DNA of 34,907 nucleotides. Origin: Candidatus Zipacnadia bacterium. Lineage in GTDB: Bacteria; Armatimonadota; Zipacnadia; Zipacnadales; UBA5352. The stretch covers positions 1 through 34,907 of the forward strand of contig JALGSU010000066.1 of assembly GCA_029821735.1 (NCBI GenBank), written 5' to 3'. The notes beneath the pieces are model-generated. The model did not search any database. It was not told the origin of the DNA and worked only from the letters and a program-made list of their open reading frames with translations. The position numbers and the translations under genes were made by a program. Shown here piece by piece: positions 14,224-22,207 of the stretch (the stretch's first letter is position 1; every line of letters begins with the position of its first letter).

Positions 14224-15129
14224 ATGATGCGGACGATAGTGGCAGTTGTGATTGCAGCGGCGATGTTGGTTCCGCTGGTGGCGCAGGCCCAGGAAGTGGA
14301 GGAGCGAGACTTCGCGGCGGCGGCGGAGTCGCAGGCGTTCCAGGAGCGTGTGCAGCAGTTCGTCGACATGGGGATGGATCAGAAGCAGGCGATGTTCTTC
14401 ACCATGATGACGTCCGGTGATATGGACCCGGCGCAGATGATGCTGCTCATGATGATGATGGACGGCGGCGGGCGCGGGGGCGGCGAAGCCATGGGTATCT
14501 TCATGCTCATGAACGCGATGAGCCAGGGCAAAGGCGCGGCTGAACCAGTGGTCATCGACCGAGGTGAGACGCTGCTGATCGTGGAGGGCGGAGTTCTCTA
14601 CAAGATCAACGCGGAGACTCTGGAAGTCGAGAGCACGCTGGCCTATGGGAAGAAGAAAGGCATGGGCCAGCAACAGATGATGGAGATGCTGGGACCGATG
14701 ATCCAGGGGGCGCGAGAGAAGGCGCTCACCACGTCATGCCTGAGCAACCTGAAGCAGCTTGCGCTGGCCGCGCTGATGTACGCGCAGGATCACGACGAGG
14801 TGCTGCCGACGGCGGCGTGGGTGGCTGACGTCGAGCCGTATATCGGGAATGCGCAGATACTGGTGTGTCCGTCGCGACCAGATGAGGCGGTAGGATACGC
14901 CATCAACGAAGCGGTGTTCGGGCTGGCATTGGCGGAGATCGTGAGGCCGGCGGAGACGATCCTGTTCTTCGAAGCGCACGTTGACCCGGACAATCCGGTG
15001 GGTGGGGCGGACCTGGTGCCGGAGATGGGCTTCCATAACGGCGGGATCAATGTCGGCTTCGCCGATGGGCACTGCAAGTGGATCAGCGTGGATGCGGCGC
15101 GGGACCAGTTGCAGAATCAGCCGTTCTAA
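14224..15129 (+). CDS. Secreted Met-rich protein with intact H-X9-DG domain (paralog 2)
   Basis: The product is 301 residues. I chose ATG 14224 because GGAGG lies 6 bases upstream, matching the arrangement of paralog 1; the frame also has GTG 14206 and ATG 14209. Signal peptide MMRTIVAVVIAAAMLVPLVAQA is followed by the Met-rich block (VDMGMDQKQAMFFTMMTSGD, then MMLLMMMMDGGGRGGGEAMG) and the module VVIDRGETLLIVEGGVLYKI. Then comes AREKALTTSCLSNLKQ (Cys172), MYAQDHDEVLP, ILVCPSRPDE (Cys215) and FHNGGINVGFADGH, a true His-x9-Asp-Gly (His271, Asp281). That second half normally follows a type IV pilin-like helix in pseudopilins; here the helix is replaced by an unrelated secreted module. It is probably co-transcribed with the M20D gene 56 bases downstream. 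Confidence 0.87.
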   Translation: MMRTIVAVVIAAAMLVPLVAQAQEVEERDFAAAAESQAFQERVQQFVDMGMDQKQAMFFTMMTSGDMDPAQMMLLMMMMDGGGRGGGEAMGIFMLMNAMSQGKGAAEPVVIDRGETLLIVEGGVLYKINAETLEVESTLAYGKKKGMGQQQMMEMLGPMIQGAREKALTTSCLSNLKQLALAALMYAQDHDEVLPTAAWVADVEPYIGNAQILVCPSRPDEAVGYAINEAVFGLALAEIVRPAETILFFEAHVDPDNPVGGADLVPEMGFHNGGINVGFADGHCKWISVDAARDQLQNQPF

Positions 15130-15185
15130 GGGCGGGCATTGGACAGAGGGGAACCGTAACGCCTGACAAGCGAGGGGACTTGAGT

Positions 15186-16352
15186 ATGCGCAAGGGCAAG
15201 AAGGTGCACCCGATCTATGCGGCGGCGGTGAAGCTGCGGCCGGAGTTGGTGAAGTGGCGGCGGCATCTGCATATGTATCCCGAGCCGAGTATGCAGGAGC
15301 ATGAGACGGCGGCGTATGTGGTCGAGCAACTGCGGGAGATCGGGATCGATGAGATACAGACGGGGGTCGGTGAGACCGGCGTGGTGGCGATGGTCCGCGG
15401 CGGCAAGAAGCGCGGGAAGACCGTGGGTCTGCGGGCGGATATGGACGCGCTGGAGATGACCGAGGAGACCGGCGCGGAGTATGCGTCGCGCAAGCCCGGG
15501 CTGATGCACGCGTGCGGGCATGACGGGCATACGGCGGGCCTGCTGGGCGCGGGGGCGATCCTGCATGGCATGCGCGCGAAGCTGCCGGGGAATGTGAAGC
15601 TGGTCTTCCAGCCCGGCGAGGAGGGACCGGGCGGGGCGCTGAAGATGATCAACGACGGCGTGCTGGAGAACCCGAAGATCGCGTCCATCGCGGCACTGCA
15701 TGTCATCCACGATGCCCAGACCGACAACATCACGCTGACGATCATCGGCGAGAGTTCCCACGCCGCCAAGCCGCACCTGGGCGTGGACAGCATCTCGGTG
15801 GCCGCGCAGGCGCTGATCGCGGTGCAGCAGTTCGTGGCGCGCCATACGGACCCGATCGACCGGCGGCTCGTCACGTTCGGGATCATCGAGGGTGGCACGC
15901 GCAGCAATATCCTGGCGGCGCAGGTGCGCCTGGTCGGGACTATCCGGACGCTGGAACCGGCAAGCCGCGAGGCTATACTGAACTTCCTGAAGAAGGACCT
16001 GGGCAAGCTGGTCGGGGCGATGGGCGCGAAGCTGAAGGTGGAGCATGAGGTGGGTTACCCGTCGCTGAAGAACGACGATGGGGTCATGGACGCGATGCAG
16101 AGCGCCGCGACCGAGGTTCTGGGAGCCGAGTGCGTCAATCCGGTGGGCATACCGGGACTGGGCGGCGAGGACTTCGCGTATTTCGTGCAGGCGGGAGTGC
16201 CGGCGGGGATGGCGCGGCTGGGCATCCGCGACGAAGCGAAAGGCTTCACGTCCGCGGTGCACAAGGTGGGATTTGACTTCGATGACGCAGTGGTGCTGCC
16301 AGCCGCTTCGGCGACGCTTGCGGGCACGGCCATCAAGATGCTGGGCGGATAG
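15186..16352 (+). CDS. M20D family amidohydrolase/carboxypeptidase
   Basis: The product is 388 residues, of normal family length. ATG 15186 is preceded by GAGGGGAC; the open frame to 15078 overlaps the previous gene and is spurious. The metal-binding motif HACGHDGHTA lies at residues 108-117. The catalytic and metal-binding Glu pair is in FQPGEEGPGGA (Glu145-Glu146). The lid/dimerisation domain starts at SSHAAKPHLGVDSISVAA, and GGEDFAYF supplies a late conserved Glu. These are hallmarks of the hippurate hydrolase/N-acyl-amino-acid and IAA-amino-acid hydrolase group, a cytosolic dinuclear metal enzyme that cleaves N-acyl groups from amino acids or peptides. The exact acyl substrate cannot be told. 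There is no signal peptide. It lies 22 bases before the cyclase gene, so both are probably one transcript. Confidence 0.93.
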   Translation: MRKGKKVHPIYAAAVKLRPELVKWRRHLHMYPEPSMQEHETAAYVVEQLREIGIDEIQTGVGETGVVAMVRGGKKRGKTVGLRADMDALEMTEETGAEYASRKPGLMHACGHDGHTAGLLGAGAILHGMRAKLPGNVKLVFQPGEEGPGGALKMINDGVLENPKIASIAALHVIHDAQTDNITLTIIGESSHAAKPHLGVDSISVAAQALIAVQQFVARHTDPIDRRLVTFGIIEGGTRSNILAAQVRLVGTIRTLEPASREAILNFLKKDLGKLVGAMGAKLKVEHEVGYPSLKNDDGVMDAMQSAATEVLGAECVNPVGIPGLGGEDFAYFVQAGVPAGMARLGIRDEAKGFTSAVHKVGFDFDDAVVLPAASATLAGTAIKMLGG

Positions 16353-16374
16353 ATGCGCGTGACGAAGGGTGGCG

Positions 16375-18315
16375 ATGTGCGTGCGACGTAAGTCAGCGCT
16401 GCTGGTGGCGGGGGCCATAGTGGGCTTCGTGTGCGGCCTGTTCGCATGGTGGCTGGCGCACCCAAACACGAACGCGGGGATTCTCAGCGAAGCCATCCTG
16501 CGCGCGAAGATGCTCTCGTACGACTACCGAGTGGCGTACGCGCGCCCACTGCCGGTGAGCGAGGACATCACGATCGTCACTATGGACGAGGAGACCTTTG
16601 CGCAACCGGAATTCTCAGTCTGGCCGTGGCCGCGAAGCTACCACGCACGGGTGATCCGCAACCTGACCGAGGCGGGAGCGGAGGTCATCGGAGTGGACAT
16701 CATCCTGGCCGGTGTGAGCGGCGACGCTGCGCTTGAAGACCCGCTGGCAGCGCAGGACTTTTTCTACGAGCCACCACTGTCGGAGGGCGATCAGGAGCTG
16801 GCGGCGGCAATTGCGGAGGCGGGGAACGTGGTGCTGGCGATGGAGGTGGTGCGAGACTCGGTGGGCGATCAGGACGGGGCCGGGGAACTGATGGCGGCGA
16901 ACTTCCCGCTGGCAGATTTCGAGGACGCGGCGGCGGGTCTGGGCGGCATCAACCTGCCGAAGGACATCGACGGCACCGTGCGACGAGGCACGACACACAT
17001 CACCCATCAGGACGAGCGCTTCCCGACGATGGCGGTGGCAGTGACGGCGCTGTATACCGGTAGAGACACAGGCGAGGTGACGCGTGAGGTGCTGGAGGGC
17101 TCCGGGGCCGGGCACCCGGCGCTGACGGCAGACAGCTTCCTGATCAGATACCGCGCGCCAATCGGGCGGGGCTTCGCGCGCATCCCGTATTACCAGGCGC
17201 TCGAGGGCAGCTTCGACCCGGCGCAGGTTGCGGGCAAGATCGTGCTCATCGGTGCGAGCGCCGAGGTGCTGCAGGACACGCACCGTACGCCGATGTATCT
17301 GCGGGGCATACCGGGCACGACAGTGCAGATGGCGCCAATGCCCGGGGTCGAGATCCATGCGTCAGCGGCAGACACCATCATCAACGGCAACTGGGTGAGG
17401 CCCGACGCAGCGTGGATATCGCTGGTGATGGCGTTGGTGTTCTCGATGCTGATGGGAGTGCTGACCGGCGCGCTGCGGCCCCTCAAGGCGCTGCCGATCG
17501 GCTGGCTGCCGCTGATGGCGCTGGTGAATATCGCCACATTCATGGTCTTCTGGCGCAGCAACCTGTGGGTACCGAGCATGCACGTGATGATTGGCATCAC
17601 GCTCACCTACGTATCCATGACCATCTACCTGGAACTGACCGCTCAGAAGCAGGAGCGGCAACTTCGGCAGGCGTGGGGGCGGCGGGTGGCGCCGGAAGTG
17701 ATGGCGGTCATTCTCGAGAACCCGGGGCTGGCGAGCGTCGAGGGCCGACTGGTGCACGCGACGGTGTTCTTCTCCGACCTGCGATCTTTCACGACGTTCT
17801 GCAGCAACAACAGGCCGGAGAAGGTGGTCAGTGAGATCAACAAACACCTGGCGATCGCCACCGATGTGATCCGCAACCACGGCGGGACGGTGCTCAAGTT
17901 CATCGGCGACGGCGTGATGGCGGTCTTCGGGGATCCAGTGTTTCAGGAGGACCATGCGCGGCGGGCGCTGGCCGCGAGTATCGAGATTCAGGAGAAGATG
18001 CTGCAGATGCGCGAGGGGATCGGCGAGGGCGACTGGGAGATGTTCGTGCGGGTCGGTCTGCACAGCGGCGAGCTGGTCGCGGGCGACATCGGGTCAGGGC
18101 TGCTGGAGTACACGGTGATGGGCGACACGGTCTCAACGGCCGCGCGGCTGGAGGGAGCGAACAAAGAGTTCGACACGTCGATTCTGCTCAGCGAAGCCAC
18201 CGCGAAGGAGATCGGCGACGCCTACGAACTGGTGCCGCTGGGCGAGGTAACCGTGCGCAATCGGCCCGAGCCGCTGCAGGTGTACACGATCCCGGGCGGG
18301 GAGAAGTACATCTGA
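16375..18315 (+). CDS. CHASE2-domain class III adenylate/guanylate cyclase
   Basis: The product is 646 residues. ATG 16375 is favoured (AAGGG 5 bases upstream); an in-frame GTG at 16369 overlaps that site. Residues 8-29 form a first membrane helix. Residues about 35-330 are an extracytoplasmic CHASE2 sensor (ITIVTMDEETFA, WPWPRSYHARVIRNLTEAGA, VIGVDIILAG, KIVLIGASAEVLQDTH). Residues about 343-425 hold three further helices. The C-terminal class III cyclase domain has metal ligands Asp468 (FFSDLRSF) and Asp512 (KFIGDGVMAVFGD), purine-site Lys508 and Arg591. The transition-state Asn position four residues before that Arg is Ser587 (GDTVSTAARLE), which is unusual. It probably makes cAMP in response to an envelope signal. 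It converges on the PPK2 gene with a 29-base gap. Confidence 0.93.
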   Translation: MCVRRKSALLVAGAIVGFVCGLFAWWLAHPNTNAGILSEAILRAKMLSYDYRVAYARPLPVSEDITIVTMDEETFAQPEFSVWPWPRSYHARVIRNLTEAGAEVIGVDIILAGVSGDAALEDPLAAQDFFYEPPLSEGDQELAAAIAEAGNVVLAMEVVRDSVGDQDGAGELMAANFPLADFEDAAAGLGGINLPKDIDGTVRRGTTHITHQDERFPTMAVAVTALYTGRDTGEVTREVLEGSGAGHPALTADSFLIRYRAPIGRGFARIPYYQALEGSFDPAQVAGKIVLIGASAEVLQDTHRTPMYLRGIPGTTVQMAPMPGVEIHASAADTIINGNWVRPDAAWISLVMALVFSMLMGVLTGALRPLKALPIGWLPLMALVNIATFMVFWRSNLWVPSMHVMIGITLTYVSMTIYLELTAQKQERQLRQAWGRRVAPEVMAVILENPGLASVEGRLVHATVFFSDLRSFTTFCSNNRPEKVVSEINKHLAIATDVIRNHGGTVLKFIGDGVMAVFGDPVFQEDHARRALAASIEIQEKMLQMREGIGEGDWEMFVRVGLHSGELVAGDIGSGLLEYTVMGDTVSTAARLEGANKEFDTSILLSEATAKEIGDAYELVPLGEVTVRNRPEPLQVYTIPGGEKYI

Positions 18316-18344
18316 GGGCGAGGCACCAACGGCTGGCGCGCGAG

Positions 18345-19154
18345 CTACTCGATTACGACGTCGGCGAGACCAGACTCGGGATCGGGCCACTTCGGCGCCA
18401 TGTCCTCGAGGGTGTCGCGCACGAGTTCGGCCACGACCAAGTTGCGGTACCATTTGCGGTCAGACGGGATGACGTGCCAGGGCGAACACTCCGTACTGCA
18501 ACGTTCGAGCATCGCCTCGAACGCCTCCATGTAATCGTCCCAGCGCTTGCGCTCGGCGAGGTCACCGGTCGAGAACTTCCAGTGCTTGTCGGGGTTGTCG
18601 AGGCGCGCCTGCAGACGCTCCTTCTGCTCCTCCTTGGAGATGTGCAGGTAGAGCTTGAGCATGCGCGTGCCACTCTCGCACAGCAACTCCTCGAACTCGT
18701 TGATCTGATTGTAGCGCTTCTCCCAGATCTCGGGTGCCACCAGCTTCTTGACGCGCACCACCAGCACGTCCTCGTAGTGCGAGCGGTTGAACACGCCGAT
18801 CGTGCCCCTGCCGGGAGTGCGGCGGTGGATGCGCCAGAGGAAGTCGTGAGCAAGCTCCGTGGGATTGGGTGCTTTGAAGCTCGATACCATCACGCCCTGC
18901 GGGTTGAGGCCGCGCATGACGTGGCGAATCGTGCCATCCTTGCCGCCGGCGTCCATCGCCTGCAGAACGATCAGCAGCGATTGCTCGCCCTCGGCCCAGA
19001 GCATCTCCTGCAACTGGTAGATGCGTTCGAGGGCGGCATCGCGACGCTGCTTGACCTCGGGCGCCTTCTTCTTGAGGCCCTCGCACGCGCGCGGATCGTG
19101 GTCGGAGAGACTGATCTTAGAGCCCGGCTTGACGAGCGTCGGGTACTTTGCCAT
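18345..19154 (-). CDS. ppk2: Polyphosphate kinase 2 (PPK2) family protein
   Basis: The product is 269 residues. ATG 19154 has GGGAGGG 6 bases upstream; a short extension to 19169 is less likely. Walker A-like QAMDAGGKDGTIRHV (residues about 65-79), the NPQGVMVSSFKAPNPTELAH lid region and Walker B-like FNRSHYEDVLVVRV (122-135) are diagnostic. Length and motifs resemble class III PPK2, which transfers phosphate from polyphosphate to AMP or ADP (or the reverse); class assignment is inference. It is cytosolic. The gene is last in the minus-strand operon, 24 bases after the GHL10-family gene, an unexpected metabolic partner for secreted carbohydrate enzymes. Confidence 0.93.
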   Translation of the reverse strand: MAKYPTLVKPGSKISLSDHDPRACEGLKKKAPEVKQRRDAALERIYQLQEMLWAEGEQSLLIVLQAMDAGGKDGTIRHVMRGLNPQGVMVSSFKAPNPTELAHDFLWRIHRRTPGRGTIGVFNRSHYEDVLVVRVKKLVAPEIWEKRYNQINEFEELLCESGTRMLKLYLHISKEEQKERLQARLDNPDKHWKFSTGDLAERKRWDDYMEAFEAMLERCSTECSPWHVIPSDRKWYRNLVVAELVRDTLEDMAPKWPDPESGLADVVIE

Positions 19155-19178
19155 GACGATCCCTCCCAAGTGCGGAGC

Positions 19179-21980
19179 TCAGAGAACGTCGGCGACGATG
19201 CCACCGAGTTGGCCGCCGACGATGGGCAGGCTGCGGGCGACGAACTCGCGGGACTGGTTGTCGGCGTCGGTGTATGTGCCCATGACGGCGACCCGCTGCA
19301 GGCCCTCGCGAACGGTGAACTCGACCTGGAGCGCGTTCTCGGTGTTGATCATGCCGGGGGCCGCGCCAAGCTCCTGGACGATGGCGCCCAGGTCATCCTG
19401 GAGGACAACAGCCCCGACGATGGCACCGAATACGCGACCGGGGATGTCGTCGGCACGCGCAACGGTGACGGTGACGGCATCGCCGGCCTGAGCGTGGCGG
19501 CCGAAGGTGACGTCACGGGTGAGTTCACCGATATCGAACGAGTATGCCGGGGCGTGGTCAGGCGAGAAGGTCGCACCCTTGGTGAGCGAAATGCCGACTC
19601 CCGGGATTACTTCATCGGCAAGACTGCGCGTGTAGTTGAATATGATGAAGCCATCTGCGCCGAGATTTCGGGCGATCTGTATCTGCCCGGCGACGCGCCC
19701 GGCGCCGAGGGTGGAGCGCGAAGCTGAAGCACCGATGCCGGGATAGAGCGGGACCGTTCCCTCCACCTGTGACATCTGGGTGGCGACGGTGGTGGCGAAT
19801 GAGGTGTCAGAGCCGGTGTAGTCCATCGGGCAGACGAAGTCGAGCCAGCCCTGATGGCACCAGTAGACCCAGTCCTGACCGTTGTTGACGCGGCAGGACG
19901 GATAGGCGCTGAAGACGGCGGCGGATATCTTGCAGTCGGGTTTGATGGCGCGGACCCGCTCGGCGGTCTCGCGCACTACCGTGCTGATGTTGTCGCAGCG
20001 CCACTGGACCCACTTGTCTTTGACGGCATCGAGCTTGGTGTCCTCCGGCCAGTTCTCGATGACGACGCCGGTGGCAGCCTGGAAGCGCTCGCGGCAGCCG
20101 TCGCAGAAACACCATGTTCCGCCGGGGTATCGGATGTAGTCGAAGTGCACGCCGGCGACGTCGTAGTTGCGCGCGACCTCGACCATGGTGTCGACCTCGA
20201 GCTGCTGGTTGCGCGGATCAGACGGACAGAGCCAGTTGCCCTCTTCGCCATCGTAGTCCAGCTGCAACCGGCCCTCCTCGCGGAGTTGGTCCTTGAACCA
20301 GGCGGGCGTGCGACTGCCGAGGTTCCAGTTGACCTTCCAGGGATGGACCTCGACCCCATACTTCTTCCCGGCCGCGACGGCAAGGGCCACCTGATCGCCG
20401 ACTTCATCGACGACGGCGGTGTGCGGCAGGAATTCGGAGTCGTAGAGAGCGACGCCGCCCCATAGCTGGTTGGGGACGACGGCGGTGAAGCCGTTCTCGG
20501 CGAGGCGCTTCATCGACGCGTCCCAGTCCTCGAGTGGCCCGGCGCCACTGTGCTCCCATACCGCGCGGAACTCGCCAGGGCGAGGCGTCAGGGCCATCAG
20601 GTATGATTCGCCAAGCATATTCCAGGCGCCGCTGGCGAGGTCGATGGCCGCGGGATACTGGCCTTCGTCGACCAGGCCACGAGCCTTCGCGAGCGTCGCG
20701 TCCGCGTCGGCGATCGCGGCGAGGGCGCGCTGACCGTCGGGCGCATCGGCGGCGCGACCCTGTATCCACGCGCGGCCGGTCTGGACATCGGGCAGGTGTC
20801 CGAGTTGGCCGGGCGGATCGAGCGAGGCGCGCGCGGCGTCCTCCCAGATATCCGGGAAGTAGTGGCCGAGCATCGCCTGCATCATGCGCTTCTTGGTGCC
20901 GTAATCGTCGGAGGTGAGCACGTGGGTCATGAAGACCCCGGTGTCCGACATCGCGAAGGCCGGGTGGCCGGTCGGCTGGCCCTGATCGTCATACCACCAG
21001 GCGATGATGCGCGCGTCGTCACGGTCGGGCACCACCGTGTTGATGTTCCACGAGTGCTGCCGGACCTCAGCGGGCATACCAAGCAGATCGGGGGCGTCGA
21101 ACTTGATGAGGCTGAACTGCCCCCGGGGCTCCTCTTTGACGTACTCGTCGGGCTTGAAGCCCATGATCTCGGCGAGGCTTGCGGGGATCGAGTAGAAGGC
21201 CATGATCTTCCCGCCACCGGCAACGAACTCGCGAACCTGATCGACCTCGCCCTCGCTCATCTGCGGGTTGTATGCGAAGATCGCGACCTTGTAGTCCTTG
21301 AGCGCCCCCGCTTCCACGTCCTCGTCGCCAATCGTGCTGGTCATGATGCCGGCGTCGGCGAGGATGTTCGACATGCCCTCGGCCATCTTCTGAACCGTCT
21401 TCGCCTCACCGGTGCCCTGAGCGTAACTGCCAATCACGACCGCCCAGTCCTCGCGATAAGCCACCAGATTGTCTACCGCGAAGTAGCCGGTGATCGGCGC
21501 ACCCTTCCACGGAGACACGCGAATGGTCTGGATAGTGTCCCAGCCCGCAGGGGTGTCCTCGGTCCCGAATGCCGAGCGCGGGAAGTGCAGCGTGCTCCAG
21601 CCCTTGCGCTTGAGGTCGCCAGTGGCACGATACCAGCCATCGCCTGACTGCATATACAGCGTGAACGCGCCGAACATGCGGGGATCGTCAATGTAGATGT
21701 CGAGGCTGAAACGCCCCCAACCGGTCAAGTCCAAGTCACCAGTGTAGTCAAGCGCCGCGCGCCGCATGTCACCAGTGAAGTCCACATCGAGGCGCACCGC
21801 CTTGCCCCCATCGTGGTCGATCAGACTCAGCGGCCAGTCCACCTCGGGCGCACCCCAGTGCTCGCGCGCGTCCTCAACCGTCGCATACTCAATATCGTCA
21901 ATCACCATCTGCTCGGTCGCCTGCGCAACACCACAGCAAATGAGAGGAAGCAGCAAAACCGCGAGGACCATCCGACGCAT
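19179..21980 (-). CDS. Secreted GHL10-family glycosidase-like protein with CBM and GATase-like domain
   Basis: The product is 933 residues. ATG 21980 has AGGAG 8 bases upstream and opens signal peptide MRRMVLAVLLLPLICCGVAQA; the frame to 22061 runs into the palindromic spacer. Residues 25-190 resemble a CBM11/CIA30-type jelly roll (DLTGWGRFSLDIYIDD, TGYFAVDNLVAYRED). Residues about 195-370 look like a class I GATase-like fold (WAVVIGSYAQGTGEA, then FVAGGGKIMAFY). Residues about 465-790 are a GHL10 (DUF187-type) barrel: GEFRAVWEHSGAGPLEDWD, ENGFTAVVPNQLWGG, VEVHPWKVNWNLG, VAGVHFDYIRYPGG, CFCDGCRERF, VCPMDYTG, GADGFIIFNYTRSL. A beta domain follows to the end. GHL10 members are glycan hydrolases, some acting on peptidoglycan-like or beta-linked polymers; the substrate here is open. 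Confidence 0.88.
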   Translation of the reverse strand: MRRMVLAVLLLPLICCGVAQATEQMVIDDIEYATVEDAREHWGAPEVDWPLSLIDHDGGKAVRLDVDFTGDMRRAALDYTGDLDLTGWGRFSLDIYIDDPRMFGAFTLYMQSGDGWYRATGDLKRKGWSTLHFPRSAFGTEDTPAGWDTIQTIRVSPWKGAPITGYFAVDNLVAYREDWAVVIGSYAQGTGEAKTVQKMAEGMSNILADAGIMTSTIGDEDVEAGALKDYKVAIFAYNPQMSEGEVDQVREFVAGGGKIMAFYSIPASLAEIMGFKPDEYVKEEPRGQFSLIKFDAPDLLGMPAEVRQHSWNINTVVPDRDDARIIAWWYDDQGQPTGHPAFAMSDTGVFMTHVLTSDDYGTKKRMMQAMLGHYFPDIWEDAARASLDPPGQLGHLPDVQTGRAWIQGRAADAPDGQRALAAIADADATLAKARGLVDEGQYPAAIDLASGAWNMLGESYLMALTPRPGEFRAVWEHSGAGPLEDWDASMKRLAENGFTAVVPNQLWGGVALYDSEFLPHTAVVDEVGDQVALAVAAGKKYGVEVHPWKVNWNLGSRTPAWFKDQLREEGRLQLDYDGEEGNWLCPSDPRNQQLEVDTMVEVARNYDVAGVHFDYIRYPGGTWCFCDGCRERFQAATGVVIENWPEDTKLDAVKDKWVQWRCDNISTVVRETAERVRAIKPDCKISAAVFSAYPSCRVNNGQDWVYWCHQGWLDFVCPMDYTGSDTSFATTVATQMSQVEGTVPLYPGIGASASRSTLGAGRVAGQIQIARNLGADGFIIFNYTRSLADEVIPGVGISLTKGATFSPDHAPAYSFDIGELTRDVTFGRHAQAGDAVTVTVARADDIPGRVFGAIVGAVVLQDDLGAIVQELGAAPGMINTENALQVEFTVREGLQRVAVMGTYTDADNQSREFVARSLPIVGGQLGGIVADVL

Positions 21981-22082
21981 GCCTATCACTCCTGGACAAT
22001 CAGAATGCGAGCCATCGAGCGAAGCGCCATCATTACAGTTCGACCGGCAGCGTGCGAGCACCTGCGAACAGGTCGCACCACC

Positions 22083-22207
22083 ACGGGCAGCGGGTCCGGG
22101 CCTCGAGGCCCGGACTGCGCCATCCTTCCGCCCCCTCGCGCGCGATGCGCGCGAGGGGGCGGAAGGATGGCGGGCGGGGTCGCATGCGACCCCCGCCCGC
22201 TGCCCGT
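22083..22207. repeat. Multi-arm palindromic element (cruciform-capable) between two operon genes
   Basis: A 12-bp outer stem (22083-22094 with 22196-22207) encloses three hairpin arms. Arm 1 is the perfect 20-base palindrome tccgggcctcgaggcccgga (22095-22114). Arm 2 is a perfect 25-bp stem with a 3-base loop (22119-22143, loop gat, 22147-22171). Arm 3 (22170-22200) is a near-perfect palindrome around gtcgcatgcgac with one bulged C, sharing its outermost bases with the outer stem. The right edge touches the stop codon of the heparinase-like gene (22207-22209). It could be a BIME/REP-like or MITE-like element, a processing or attenuation structure, or a terminator. There is no T run. The other bases of the spacer (21981-22082) hold only the ribosome site and presumed leader of the GHL10 gene. 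Confidence 0.9.

Noticed and set aside
13280..15129. Type IV pilin/pseudopilin genes with prepilin signal
   Set aside because: The H-X9-DG body is present, but neither protein has the class III leader or the IELL-type helix; both have ordinary cleavable signal peptides.
15126..16496. 456-residue minus-strand open frame
   Set aside because: Antisense to the M20D amidohydrolase; Arg/His/Gln-rich composition typical of a shadow.
22083..22207. tRNA-like cloverleaf
   Set aside because: The arms are 10 to 25 bp, far too long for tRNA, and no anticodon, T-loop or CCA pattern fits.
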